Shown piece after piece: positions 23,443 through 36,139 of a stretch of 64,000 nt of DNA. The stretch is from Fragum whitleyi (taxonomy: Eukaryota > Mollusca > Bivalvia > Cardiida > Cardiidae): assembly GCA_948146395.1 (NCBI GenBank), contig OX411552.1, forward strand, positions 11,303,686 through 11,367,685, written 5' to 3'. Both the position numbers and the translations under genes were made by a program. How positions within the stretch are numbered: the first letter of the stretch is position 1; each line of letters starts with the position of its first letter. Under the pieces are notes generated by a model. That model saw nothing but the letters and a program-made list of their open reading frames with translations. It ran no database searches and was not told the DNA's origin.

Positions 23443-24999
23443 ACATTATATAAGTGCTTACGACTATTTAGGACTTGGACCTACGACTCCATACAAAGAA
23501 ATGACACTAAAGGTTTTTAGCGCTGGTATGTACATTAATTCCTAGAAAAACTGTCGCATATATGAACCTGTTATTGGTCAATAACAACTAGTATTCAATC
23601 ACAAATTGTTTAAACAACCAAGTTTGTATAAGCCCATTCTCATCGTGGGGCATCTTCACGAGTCAAGGGGTATCGAATCGATAAGATCTTCTCGAATACC
23701 AGATAAGTGAAACGTTCGTTACCCTTGGTTCGACAAGATGATCGTGGGGCGACAAATGTTCGATCTTCAGAAGAGCAAGTTGACCCCTTTTTGATGTAAA
23801 TGTATTTACCCTTTCCTTACAAAAACGGTCTAGTAAATATCGACCTTTAGGCTGTGATGATGGACAAAACATGGGGTATCAAATCGGACCTCTGGACTAT
23901 ATGCGTTGCTTTTTCATTAATTCAATAGGAAAGTCGATAAATGTCAGTTCATCTTTTTTAGATGTACAAAAGATTTTCCAGGTCCGTAGAAACAGAGGTA
24001 CAAAGTTAACACCATCTCTCCCAATTTGAACTATGTCTAACTTAGACTTGAAGTCTTATAGGGACACACTTATAAAACCGTACATGATTCATAATACACT
24101 TGCGAATATGTCACATTCAAAAAGTAAATTTGGACGGATAATATATCTACAAGTTTAAGTAAGCGGTCAAAGGTCAATTTTGTCTATTACTGTATAGGCA
24201 ATATTGACCTTTTATCACTCACTCAAAATTGCGGAACTATAGCTGCAGGTACATAACTTTAATTCCAAATGGTCAGGGCGTGCTTCGATATATACTCAAA
24301 CGAAATGAAAATGCACCACCCAAACCTCTTGCACAAAATGTCCTAAATTTTAATATTTTCAATCGTCTCCTTTTTTTATCGTCTTTCAACCTATAATGGA
24401 ACATGTTGTCATTGCATGTCTTAACATCAACCAATGAACGTCGTTGTTTGTTAGGTGGTCATTAAAAAGCCCGTTTGGCTTGCTCATTTAATTGTATTTT
24501 TGAAACAAGTTTTAAATTGCATAATTAAAAGTACTGTTTCTTAGAGAATGAAGATACAGTTTTAATCTTCACATTTGTTTTAAGCAAAAAGCAGTATAGT
24601 GAGCACAACTTAAGTATGGTATTGGATGAACTAAGAACAGTATGTATTTTTTCCATTAAAATCAAAGAATCGTAAATAACCTTTTGGTACTCGTGTTTTT
24701 TGAGTGATTTGACCTCCAAGAGACATGTTTAGGTCTATCAGGGACGCCGAAGGTACGGTGTAGACATAGAAATTAATGAGCGTTAGCCTTTGCACGAATC
24801 AACGGTCTAGACTATAGCAACCGTTCAACAAAGTGATAGCCAGTATTTTGTACTGAGTCAGAGGTTATGTTACCAACAAGGTGCCAAATTGTCACAAGAT
24901 ACGCCCGTCACACTGCTTAGTATTAACTGGGGGTTTGAATAGAACTGAGGTTATTTTGAATGAATATTTTTTGCACCCATGTAGTTTCATTATCCTAGC
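23443..24999. other. No gene; isolated hairpin at 24160-24225
   Basis: The palindrome GTCAATTTTGTCTATTAC...AATATTGACC at about 24172-24208 is a lone relative of the hairpin in the 18628 array. The rest is unassigned. Confidence 0.4.
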
Positions 25000-25945
25000 T
25001 ATTATACTTTTACAGATATACTCCGGACAAGATTCAAGTCTGAAAAACGACAAAGGGCAATAACTCAAAAAATAGGCCAGGTAGAATTATGGTTATTGTA
25101 CACTGCACTACCCCTTGGTTAGATCTATACACCCATGCAGTTTCATGATCCTAGCTATTATACTTGTAGAGATATACTCCGGACAAGATTCAAGTCTGAA
25201 AAACAACAAAGGGCAATAACTCAAAAAATAGGCCAGGTAGAGTTATGGTTCTTGTGCACTGCACCTCCCCTTGGTGAGATCTATATACCCATGAAGTTTC
25301 ATGATTCTAGCTATAATACTTTTACAGATATACTCCGGACAAGATTCAATTCTGAAAAACAACAAAGGGCAATAACTCAAAAAATAGGCCAGGTAGAGTT
25401 ATGGTTCTTGTGCACTGCACTCCCCCTTGGTGAGATCTATACACCCATGAAGTTTCATGATCCTAGCTTTTATACTTTAAGAGATATACTCCGGACAATA
25501 TTCTAGTATGAAAAACAACAAAGGGCAATAACTCAAAAAATAGGCCAGGTAGAGTTATGGTTCTTGTGCACTGCACTCCCCCTTGGTGAGATCTATACAC
25601 CCATGAAGTTTCATGATCCTAGCTATTATACTTTAAGAGATATACTCCGGACAAGATTCTAGTATGAAAAACAACAAAGGGCAATAACTCAAAAAATAGG
25701 CCAGGTAGAGTTATGGTTCTTGTGCACTGCACTCCCCCTTGGTGAGGTCTATACACCCATGAAGTTTCATGATCCTAGCTATAATACTTTAAGAGATATA
25801 CTCCGGACAAGATTCAAGTCTGAAAAACAACAAAGGGCAATAACTCAAAAAATAGGCCAGGTAGAGTTATGGTTCTTGTGCACTGCACTCCGCAATGATG
25901 AGAAGAATATACTTGCCAAGTTTGAAGTCAATCGGACTTAAAGTG
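25000..25945 (+). repeat. Tandem array with an exact 156-bp period (core of a bivalve pearl/Helitron-type element?)
   Basis: CTCCGGACAA recurs at 25021, 25177, 25333, 25489, 25645 and 25801, a constant 156-bp step. Units share CAAAGGGCAATAACTCAAAA, AGGCCAGGTAGAGTTATGG and CATGAAGTTTCATGATCC. Because 156 is a multiple of three, one frame stays open across units; this is not evidence of a gene. The array is followed by a CCGGACG microsatellite and a hairpin end (25946-26090). Bivalve pearl elements have a similar core-plus-microsatellite plan. Confidence 0.75.
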
Positions 25946-26092
25946 ACACAGTTATGCTCCGGACAAAGAAGTGGACGCCGCCGGACGCCCGGACGCCCGG
26001 ACACCCGGACGCCCGGACGCCCGGACAACCGGACGCCGGACGCCACGGGTGATCCCATAATACGTCCCGTCTTCGACGGGCGTATAAAAATC
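25946..26092 (+). repeat. CCGGACG microsatellite and terminal hairpin of the 156-bp array element
   Basis: 25972-26045 is a run of CCGGACGC-type units. It ends in ATACGTCCCGTCTTCGACGG...GCGTATAAAAA, where ACGTCCCGTC and GACGGGCGTAT form a hairpin. A stem near a 3' end is usual for Helitrons, but the required CTRR end cannot be fixed here. Confidence 0.6.
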
Positions 26093-26352
26093 GAACGACA
26101 GAAAGGATTGGCAAGCCTACTTTGCAGATTTAAGACTAATGAATTTTAACTTTTTTATTAAGTCATAGGTTCCAAAATCTTCGACCGTTTCTGAGCTTAC
26201 TCTAACATTTTTGTGTAGTAAATGGTCCATTTCAAATTTATTTAGATTAATAATATTCATGTCTGAAGTTTTGATACATTTTGGTACATTAAATAAAAAT
26301 ACGAGAAAAAATTCAGATGGAGCGTTTTCATTGCTCGTGAGTATATAATTTT

Positions 26353-26787
26353 GTGAGCTTTCCGTATGCAGTTTTAAAACGCTCTGACGGCGTACTATGG
26401 TTTAATCCACGGTATGTTACGAACGTTATAAAGCCTCTATTCCGTTCTTCACCGGTCGGTTTGGACATGTCTCGTTTTGTAACGTTCCACTCGGTTTTCC
26501 GCGACCACCAAGTTCTGTCAAGGTCTACTACGGTTATCGTGAGCACCGACAAGTTGAGAAACAGAGAAGCTGCAACAAACAGCTTCAACAATCAGTATTT
26601 TGTACTTTTGATGAGAAAACATATATGGGCGATCAGGTTTAGGCAGAACCAAGCTCTTCTTCATCTAGCGATGGTGATACACGCGGACGTTATGCCGTGG
26701 CTGCTATTGCTCTTCTACTTGTTGGGCCTAAACAGGCCTGGGTCCCTTTTGTCCATGGATTGTCTTCTTTGGTGTTGTTATATATAA
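26353..26787 (+). other. Unassigned open segment, possibly a gene remnant
   Basis: The + frame is open for 144 codons with higher GC than its surroundings, and the minus strand is also open for 87 codons over 26328-26591. I see no known domain. On the plus strand a shifted frame from an acceptor-like TTTAG at about 26646 reads SSSSSSDGDTRGRYAVAAIA followed by a hydrophobic stretch, which could be a membrane segment. No start, splice chain or homologue supports a gene, and a MITE begins at 26789. It may be an exon remnant or chance. Confidence 0.2.
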
Positions 26788-26788
26788 T

Positions 26789-27027
26789 GAGCCTGTGCCT
26801 GACATTTCCAACAATTTGAAATGTTCGTGAGGTGCAAGCATTGAACAGCTTAGACAGCCACCTACTGTAAATATAATGTTACCCAATGATCTACATATGC
26901 CTTGAGATCTTATCTATCTACAAAACGCAAAGTTAACACTCCGGTCAGACTGTGCGGATGCCCAGGCTTGTAAGAGTCTTTGCTTTGCGGTAATTTTGAA
27001 ATATTTGGAAATCCCACGCACAGACTC
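26789..27027 (+). mobile_element. GAGCCTGTG MITE, full copy 1
   Basis: Ends GAGCCTGTGCCTGACATTTC and GGAAATCCCACGCACAGACTC are inverted. A core hairpin CAGACTGTGCGGATGCCCAG sits near the right. About 239 bp, the same size as the copy at 37182. Confidence 0.65.
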
Positions 27028-27467
27028 AAATTACAAAAAAATTATACCGGTATTTTTAGACTCGTCAATGTTTGCAACTAGAACGAAGCTTTTCTATCTG
27101 ACTTAGCCTTTCATACTTTTTGTCAGACCGTGTGTAAATAACAAGATCGTATTTGAATTCAAACAAACCGTAACACACCAGGACGTAACGTGAGTGGATG
27201 TGACGAACGGATAAGATACTCCTTAGCTTGCTGTGAAATAAGTGCGAAATCGTAGCAAACCCGGATAAAATGCGCAACTATCGTAAAGCAATCATGGCAC
27301 ATGGCTGCATAGTGTAAATGCATAGTAACGGTTCCCATGCGGTAATCGCATCATGTACTTAAACGGATAGACATTCGACTACCCACTTAAACTTGTGCAC
27401 ACACGATGTAATATTGTTGTCTTTGTGCGTTTGCTTGTTTGGGAATTAAGGTCGCTTCTTTCATTTT

Positions 27468-27658
27468 TAGTCATATCGCGGCGTCTTGAGTACCTCACGA
27501 TTAGTTCCTGTTATAGAATTACTATGGAATATACTATTATCTACCTGTTGTGGGAGACAAATGTGGGAAAGGATGTTTAAATGCAACCAATGGGAATCGA
27601 ACAGGGCATCCACGATTTGAGAGCCCAATGCGCTACCAACTGCGGTATGATGGCGGCT
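27468..27658 (-). mobile_element. SINE, reversed, internally deleted
   Basis: The tail side (ATCGCGGCGTCTTGAGTACC) and a decayed tRNA-like head (GGGAATCGAACAGGGC as B-box region, GCGCTACCAACTGCGGTATG as A-box region) frame a shortened middle. Confidence 0.5.
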
Positions 27659-29746
27659 TCGTAGAACTTTATATTTTCACCCACCAAAGAAAATGTAACT
27701 ACGGGTAGGAAAGGTGCAATAGGTTTTGGTTAAGGATTAATCCCTAATCAACCCATGTAGATTCTTTTCACTTAACCCTGTAAAATTGACCGTAAACCAT
27801 TGAATTCATTCTGAATTATGATATAGACAAGGATCATCTAGAACTAATTGCATTTGGTCTTGCATATATCATTTACCCGCCCTTTATGCCATTATTGTAA
27901 ACTACACATTGAATTCGTTTGATTTCTAGTGTCAAATTAAAATCTGAGTCTCTCTTTTCACTTCATTGTCACATATTGAAAAGGTTTTTAAAATAACCCC
28001 ATTCGATTACTAGATATGCTTTTCTTTAAATCTATACAAATTTCACTAGATAGTGTATTCACAAACTCGAGGATATGTGATTAGGTTAACATTTTTTTGA
28101 AGTGCAGACTACACGAGCTTTTTCCATGTTGCAAATGCTTTTTGATTGTGTGTAAGTATTCTTTTCATTGATTCCTAATTCACAGTTTTTCTGATCGAGA
28201 CTGTTTGCATCGTCAACATTTTAACGATGTGAGTAAAGAAGCTATAACTTTTTTGCAAAATAATGATCGTTAATTTGACTGTGTCCTTGCACACGAAAGG
28301 TGGCCCTATTGATTGTGTCTTGTGGGAATAGTTTGGCATCGAAGGTATGGTCCACTTGGGAGTTTAACAACAACGGTAGGTGCAATTTTATTTCACCCTT
28401 GTTTGTTCAAAGATTTAATTCAATCCCTACACTGATGCGATACTAAATTGGAAACGTTATAATTGACAGCTATATTGGTAATACTCCCGAATCTCAATAT
28501 CGCTCACTCACGATAAATGTAAACTCCAGTAATTGACGAAATTATTGATCGTTATAACTCAAATGCGCTATTGTGACATGTGATTACAATACTTTTGAAT
28601 TTAATCCACTAGTCAGAATAGCAAATTTTACTAATAAAGGATGATTTTGAAGATGTATTTAGTCGATGTATTCAGAATAGCTTTCAAGATTATTGCTCAT
28701 GCATGGGGCTCTTAAGATTTTAAAAGAATTTACATGTAAGTACTGTCAGTATCTGATAAGAAGGAGATACGTAGAAGAAGCAGTAGAAATTGAATTCTTC
28801 GTAAAAGCATGTTTGAAACATTGGGAAAAGTAGACGTCTGTGCAAACCTGTTGTAAGTGCCTATAAATGTATAGGCACTTACAACAGTTGTGCATTGTAT
28901 CCTCGATATGCACTACTAAATCAATCAACACACAAAGTAGATAAATTGTTTTTTCATTTACTTAGGTGAATGTTCAATGTCTTTTTGAGAAGCTTTTTGG
29001 TAAAAAGTAATGCGAACGTGAGCCCTGAAATTTTCATTTGGGCTTTACTATTTGAACACCTGTAACCTGGAAGAAAGCAAACATTCACGACATATTGAGC
29101 TAATTTGACATGTCAAATTTCGATAAAGAGGTTTTTTCAGGGGATAAGAGAAAACCTTGAACAATTATAAGGTAATGATTATCTGTTTTTATTTAATTTG
29201 CAGCTTCTGTATACATTGAATAATGTATACATACTATCAAAATCTTTCATGAATTATTAAGTTTGTTTTTAAAGAAAGATCTTTGTAACTTTGACTGAAA
29301 CTATTTTAAAATCATCGCGAATACTACGCTCAGCTAGGATGCTGGGAGTGGAAAGAAATTCCTGGAGGCAGTTTCTAACAAAAATGTCAGAGCTCGCCCG
29401 TTGATTTGATTGATTTGGCTTTTAATATGTTCGAACTCCCAAGAAATATTTTTTCTTTAAAATTATAACATGTTTTAAAGCATGGATGATAAGACTATGC
29501 AAGATTCAGGAAACTTTCTGTTGTCATTTGTCGCAACCTAAAATAACGTTTTGACGATTAAAATATCGTAACTACGTATTTATTTAAACTGGAGATACGA
29601 CGTTTTGCCACCCAGCATGTACTCTTGTCACTTTTAAGCCATGGCTTGTTTTAGTATATGCGAGATGCATTGCAATATTTATAACCACATTTTAGAACAA
29701 TAAAAAATCGTATTTCCACAGAGGAAACAGATTTTATGTGTTCAAT
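27659..29746. other. No gene; one perfect hairpin at 28846-28884
   Basis: TGTTGTAAGTGCCTATA and TATAGGCACTTACAACA form a 17-bp perfect stem with a 4-nt loop. Otherwise AT-rich sequence with no supported feature. Confidence 0.4.
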
Positions 29747-30188
29747 ACAGTTGATAACATTGTTAAATTAACATAATGGACTATAGTGCAATGAATTGGA
29801 ATGATATTGAATGAGTGTGCGGAGTGAGTTTTGAATGAATATTAAGGGGGGGAAGGAACCAAGTATCGCTTATTTCGTCCAACTTCGACGAAATAAGTAA
29901 TATTTATTGCGCCCCCTCCCCTTTAAAAAAATACATACTTTGAATTTGTGTGTTTTCACGAACCCATAAAACGCTTTGAAATCCACAATAGCCAAATAAA
30001 TCGTGGAATCATTTGATAAATTTCAATGAAGTGTTGATCGTTTACATCAAATTCGAATTGTTTTAATCGATTTCGGGGCGTTTTTGAGGAATTGGAATGA
30101 GTGTTTCGAATGATTGACTGGAGCGCTGAGTGAGTGATTTGAATGGTTTCTATCGAGATGAGTGTCAATTTCACGATGTGGTTAACTG
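29747..30188 (+). mobile_element. TA-MITE copy H, near full length
   Basis: TA-ACAGTTGATAACATTGTT and GATGTGGTTAACTG-TA ends. The centre differs from other copies: CGTCCAACTTCGACGAAATA replaces the usual TTGTTCAAGATGAACAA, a variant also seen at 49534 and 56241. Confidence 0.75.
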
Positions 30189-30889
30189 TAACAAGATACA
30201 AAAAATGCATGTAGTTATACATGAAACACAGTTCATCTACAATACAAAGGTGCCACGTTATTTATTATATGATTGGTGTGAGAAAGGTAAAGAGAAATGA
30301 AATGGACCAAGTAATATGCCTTTTTTCGAATCTCTCAAATAAGAACGTTGATTTGTAATGTAAACAAACAAACTCTAAACTAAATACCCAATACCTACCG
30401 ACGGCACAATACAGTCGAAATATTTAAAGTTTCAATATAATAATAGTGAAATCTGATTGAAAACTTTTATAAATATCGATATTCGAATAACAGTTGGGTA
30501 TGACCTGACAACGTTAAATCGAGATTTCATGATTTTTCTTGTACATGTATAAGACACACACACTTCTTGTACACATCGCAGAGATCTTTTATTTTATTTT
30601 TGTCTTTTCTGACCTTTTTACTTCAATTTGGTATCGTAAGGTCAATGTTCAGTCTTCACGAAGCTGGTTTTAAGTCCAACCAATGGTTTTCAAAAGTATA
30701 TTCTAGAAATCTGAGAAGATTTCCATTTTTTTCTTTAGGGTTCAGTTGCTTGTGTAAATGGCGGCTTTTCAATAAATAATTTGGAACAAAATGATGACCT
30801 GTAATTTGCTATGGTTTCCGACTAAAAATAGGGTAAAACATATAAGCTTTATATTGCGTGTGAATTCATTCGTTATCTTATATCTAAAA
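30189..30889. other. No gene seen
   Basis: AT-rich; short open frame at 30567-30779 has no recognisable content. Confidence 0.3.
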
Positions 30890-31071
30890 TGAATGATTGA
30901 ACGCAACGTTCAATTAATTGAATGATCGCATTTAGCATGAAAAGCGTTCAATCCATTCAGAAGAAAAAACCTTCAGCGGGCAATCACGATCATGCATTTA
31001 AGCGTTCATTCATCGCCCAGCGTTCAACCACGTTCCAATCGAATTGTAAATTTCACGATGTTCCGCACTGT
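30890..31071 (-). mobile_element. Degenerate TA-MITE fragment
   Basis: Shows repeated AATGAATGATTGAACG-type words and a recognisable end (TAAATTTCACGATGTTCC...ACTGTA). The rest is eroded. Confidence 0.35.
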
Positions 31072-31155
31072 AAAACACTATTAAAACATCCGGGAACTCT
31101 GAAGTAGAAATATTAGACCATAGTTGGGCAATAAAATTATCAGGTTGTACGAAAG

Positions 31156-31535
31156 CAGTCTGTAACATCGTGAAATTGGCATGTACCTCGATCAGAACCA
31201 TTCTTATTCGCTCGATCAGAGCTCAATTCAATGCATTCTCAATCCAAACACCAAAAAACGCCCCGAATTTGTTAAAAAAAAAAACGCTTCGGAACGGTTT
31301 AAAATGATCGCAATGTCATTTATGTCAATTAAATCATTGCGCTATTTTATTATCTAGTGTGGATATAAGAGCGTCTGATTGATCCGTGAAGACGCACAAG
31401 CAGAAAAGCACGTAGATCTATATTTCATTTAAGGGGGGGGGGGGGTAAATATCGCAAATTGGACGAAATTATCGATATTGTATTGACTACCTTGAATTTT
31501 AGTCAAAAACTCACTCATCGAACTCATATAAATTA
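31156..31535 (-). mobile_element. TA-MITE copy J, far end missing
   Basis: Begins CTGTAACATCGTGAAATTGG with reversed arm CTCGATCAGAACCATTC. The centre has a 13-base G run at 31433-31445 and CGCAAATTGGACGAAATTAT. It ends in CTCACTCATCGAACTC without the terminal repeat. Confidence 0.55.
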
Positions 31536-32548
31536 AATACAAAATTACTCGGGAGGTTATTACCTAAACCAACACTTGTCTGCTCGGCTGTGGGGACTAT
31601 GCCGGCTAAGCTGGAACAAAACTGTTCGTTTACAAAATCTTATTCCGAAAACATGAATGGTGATCACTCTTCCTATAATCATTGTTGGAAAAACAACTTC
31701 TCATCAACCGTTAACTGGGACTTATCTTTTTCCAACATTAATTTTTCGGAGCTTTGAAATTGACGCTATTCGTAATTAATCATTAAAAAATTAGATCGGA
31801 TCGAATGGGATCAACTAAAATTGGTATTCAAAATCTGTATTTAGTGAAAAAGGTGATTTCAATTTTAGACGAACCTTTTAAAGCAGCTAGCTGAAGATAA
31901 TGGAAAGAATGAAACGATTTTGACAAAACCCCTTCTTTGTATTTTCAAACGTTATTAGCCATACAATGAAGATCTTATCACAACAAGAGTAAAACTAACT
32001 TATTATTTTCCTTTTCTTTTCTATGAAGAGAAAAGATAATTGCAGAAAACTATTTCTGTGTCTTGTACTATCAATACATCTTTGTAAAAATATCTATATG
32101 CCTAAGTGAAATTTGAATTTTACTATCGCATGTAGAAAATTCAAAGGCGTATAGGTATAGAAAGCCATGTCATGCTATACAGCCTTTGTCATGATAATTC
32201 TAAGGACATGCCTTATTTTGTGGATTCGAATATTTTTCTTTCGGAAAGAAACTAAATAAATATATATATACTATTCAAAGTTTGCTAAGCACCCAACTTT
32301 TTCGCTGTCCTACAGGAGCTGATCTTTAAAAAACCCATTCGTGTTCGTGTTTGAAATAGTACAATAATGTATTGACAAGATATCTAATGTATGCATTACC
32401 TAATTTGACACGCAATTTACTCACGAGACTCGTGCAAAATGAGGACCCCGATTTCTTACGTGTCCTTTCTCATTTTCTACATGTACAGGTTTCGTGTAGA
32501 TGCTTAGTTACTGTTTTTAGTACTTTATTGACTTTGAAGTCGTTACTC
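31536..32548. other. No gene; possible 5' part of the following Tc1-like element
   Basis: No clear terminal inverted repeat could be paired with the region after 33587, so the left limit of the Tc1-like element is unknown. Confidence 0.3.
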
Positions 32549-33587
32549 ATGGCTAATCTAAATGTCAGACGACATCTATCCGTCGAACAATTGTGGCATG
32601 CTGTAGGTATGGTGGAGCAAGGGAATTCCCACCGTAATGTTGGCATGGTACTGGGGGTACACCATACTGTTGTTACCAGAGCTTGGGCACGATACCAATA
32701 GTATTGTACGCCTGTAAGGAGACCTGGTGGAGTTAGGAGTAGAGCTACTTCCGTCGCAGAAGACCGTGTTTTGGTTATTCAAGCCCGAAGGAACAGGTTT
32801 GCTACGACAACGCAGCTACTTTCCGACCTTCAAAACGCCTCGGGAGTGCGAGTTTCGACTCAAATCATACGAACATGGCTGCATGAGCATAACCCGAGGT
32901 CAAGAAGACCTTGCATTCGTATTCCGCTGTCCCGAGTTCATTGCCGGCGTCTGTTAACATGGGTATTTGACCACGTTGGCTGGCGCATAAGACGCTGGCG
33001 CCCCGTGCTATTCACGGATGAGTCCAGGTATTGACTGGACTACACTGATAGGCGGGCTAGGGTGTGGAGAAGGCCAGAGGAAAGGTTTCATGCAGCAAAC
33101 ATTGCTGAGCACGATCGTTATAGGGTGGGTCCATCATGGTTTGGGGTGGCATGAGCTGGGATGGGCGAACTGATCTTGTTATTTTAGAAAGAGGTACTCT
33201 GACAGCTCGTAGGTTCATTGGTGAAATCCTCAATACCCACGTAAGATTTTACGCTGGTGCTATTGGGGATAGATTCATTCTAATGGATGATAATGCCCGT
33301 CCACAAACGGCCCGTAAAGTCCAAGAGTATCGCCAAAAGAGGACATTCAACGTCTGGACTGGCCGTCTCGCTCACCGGACTTAAATCAGGTAGAGCAAAT
33401 GTGGAATAAGCTACAGGTCCGAGTTTCGGCTCGCCAAGTCCAGCCGAGACACTCCAGGAGCTCGGTCAGATCCTTAGAGAAGAATGGTCTGTTATTCACC
33501 CAAAGAGTAATCCAGAACTTAATCAGGAGTATGCAAAGGCGCTGTCAGGCTGTTATTGACAGTGCCGGACCCGATTATCGTTATTGA
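32549..33587 (+). pseudogene. Tc1-like transposase pseudogene
   Basis: The segment is as long as a whole Tc1 transposase (about 345 codons). In order: a paired-like helix-turn-helix region (RRHLSVEQLWHAVGMVEQG, then VLGVHHTVVTRAWARYQ); a linker with RPGGVRSRATSVAEDR; first catalytic Asp in LFTDESRY; IMVWGGMSWDGRTDLV; second Asp in FILMDDNARPQTARKVQEY; third acidic residue in SPDLNQVEQMW; and C-terminal LIRSMQRRCQAVID. It is broken by an in-frame TAG at about 32699, a TGA at about 33032, and frameshifts near 33130, 33335, 33440 and 33490. It cannot encode active transposase. It should act on TA sites, but its ends cannot be linked to the TA-MITE family. Confidence 0.85.
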
Positions 33588-35826
33588 ACGAAATGCAATT
33601 GAAAGAACACCCATTTTGGTCAAATTCGATTTTTTCAATTTTCAAGAAAACAGACCAATTTTTTGGGGTCTCCCTGTTTGGTTTTCATTGAAAGTCTTCT
33701 TATCATTATAAAGCTTTATTTTCTTCTTAAAATTTGATAAACTGATAACAATCGACCCTTTTCCAACATTCTAATAATCAAATTTCATTTTTTCTCTGAA
33801 ATTTCCCTCGCGTTGTTCGTCCAGACGACGTTTGTCTGTAATATGTCATTTTGACACCTAATTCTCCTTGCCTCGTTAGCATTAAACAATACCCCATAAA
33901 TGTGATATCTAACCTGGTAACTTAACCCGATTGGTTAACAGGTCCGGTGTCGATCTTAGGTAGTTCATTTTTCGATGATTTTGAGAAGGTAAAAAAAAGA
34001 CTTAACTGACATTTTCTTCAAAAACATTGAAGGCACTTTTTCGTGCTCGTTTTCTTCCTAGAGTCATCTGCCCTTGGATAGCATTGGCCAATTTTCAATA
34101 AAATGTCTTTGGTCGTTTTAGATCTAGTATAAGCTCAGTACTTGCTGATAGCTGTAAAACACATACATGTTGATAGACCCTTTACATATACACAATGACT
34201 GTTGCAAAAGAAATTTCTTTTTTTATCAAAAACATGTGCCTTCAAAAGTTGAAAAAGCTCTTATTTTGGTTATTTTAAAGGGGAAAAAGTGCTACAAAAA
34301 CCTTTCTTTTGAAAATTGTATTCACTGAATTTTTCTCTTTTTTCCCCAATATATTTAATAACCATATGTTTTCTTTATATGGTTAAAAAAATCATCATAC
34401 CTTTCCATACTAAGAAGAAAGTTTTTGGTAATTTTATGATGACCTTTCCTAGTTGAATAGGACTTAAAGCGTAAATATATATTGTTAAAATCGACAGTCC
34501 AGTCATGATGTTGTGAAGTAGCTAGGTGATGAAATTTAAGTCTAATTAGTCCACTTTATTTATTTGCTGAAACGGCGTTATAAGTGAATTCTCCTTATTT
34601 TTTTATATATATCTAAGTTGTCCTTAAATAACAAGCCCTGCGACCCCACGACCTGCAACAAGCAGTTCGCATGCAAAAATTTCAGATTTCTAAAAACTGA
34701 GTGAGTAATTGAACTAAATCTTTAGTAAATCTCTATACATGTTTCTCAACGCAAGTGACCAGACTTCGAGCTTTTTCAAAGAATTTCCCAACTTAATGAC
34801 TCAAATATATGAAATCACGACGAAAAAAATAACTAAAAAAATGTGTACATTATTAACTTTGCTTTGGTGAAAAAAAAGTACTTTAATGCAATTTAGAAAA
34901 TACACAAAGCCACTGAGAAGATACTAATCCCGGTTTAAATGGGGGTTCATTTTTATCGAAGAAAAAATAAATCGATGTAAAATAATTCGACCACACAAAA
35001 TGAAAGCATTTGATCTTTGATCGAAGGGTCATTAATAATTTTTAATCTTATTTAATCTTACTCTTTTATAAATATTGACCACGGTCTCTGAAAAGAGAAC
35101 TTTGATGAAAATTTCAATATATTTCTTCCATAACAGACTTAACCCTTTCCTGTTTTACAAAATTTTGGACCTGTCCAAATTCAAAGGTTTTGCAGACGAA
35201 AATTTAAAGTGGATTTAATTTGGAAAATAACCATTCTCTAGGATAGAAAATAGTGTGGAAAAAGAAGAAATTGCTTGTCAGAAGCAATTTCTTCTTTTTC
35301 ACAATGTTTTCTCAATCATAGAATCATAGGCACGTAAAAAGCAGGGATTAAACAGAAAGGGGTTAATTCTTTTTATATCCGCGGTTCTTGTTTCATATAA
35401 AGGAATTAGCTTTGAACTTCAATCCGTTCATAAAGATGGAGACGAGCTCACCAACCTGATAACTGCTAAAAGTTGTTTGCTATAAAATTGAATGAAAGGG
35501 TAGACGTATTATTTATCAAATAAGAAGGTGGTAGAAGGGGGTTGGCATTAATAAGCATTCTTTATAGATACTAAAAATGTTAATGAAAAAGATACTAAGA
35601 AATATTTAAAAAAATCGCCTGAACGGCATCATAGAACATGTCATTTGATTCAAAATGGAAAATTTACCATCTAAAATGAAACATTTAGGAAGTCCATGAA
35701 ACAAACATATTCATACGAATAAAGATGTACAATCAAGCCTGTCCTAGCGGTCACCTGTATTCAGCAAGCAAGGAGGCGATAACTGGGTTCAAAATGAAGC
35801 TTTGGCACTGATATTTACCTGTCCTT
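33588..35826. other. No gene; hairpin at 35253-35301
   Basis: AAAGAAGAAATTGCT and AGCAATTTCTTCTTTTTC form a long inverted pair around TGTCAGA. The remainder is AT-rich without supported features. Confidence 0.4.
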
Positions 35827-35940
35827 CGTTCAGGATGACGAAACGGAGTTGGCCAATTATACCCCGTTTTGCACGCAAGAGCATGTGCAAAGCAGGGTAT
35901 AATTGGAAAACTGTTTGCACCGTTTTGTGATCCTGAACAC
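35827..35940. mobile_element. Short palindromic MITE (TTCAGGATGA family), complete
   Basis: CGTTCAGGATGACGAAACGG and CCGTTTTGTGATCCTGAAC are inverted ends. The inner pair CCAATTATACCCCGTTTTGC and GCAGGGTATAATTGG closes on a short loop. Confidence 0.7.
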
Positions 35941-36139
35941 AGGGCTGTTATAAACAAGCACCTGTCTAAAGCCAGCGCATTTCACAAGACCCTTGGGTTC
36001 TTACTTAATACAGGTTTGACTGTACATAGTAAAGGTCAAAATAAGTATCATGGGAATAAAATATATAGTAGAATTACAGTTCCATATTCAGAAAATCGAG
36101 AAAGCACGAAATTCTACACCCCTGTGAGTCTGTACATTC

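Noticed and set aside
25135..25941. Repeat-containing ORFs in the 156-bp array
   Set aside because: Period divisible by three keeps a frame open. Some units carry TAG, and there is no domain or start context.
32372..32548. In-frame residues upstream of the transposase helix-turn-helix
   Set aside because: They do not resemble transposase. The ATG at 32549 fits the usual Tc1 N-terminus.
32549..33587. Tc1-like copy as the active driver of the TA-MITEs
   Set aside because: It has two nonsense codons and about four frameshifts, and no CAGTTAA-type ends were found around it.
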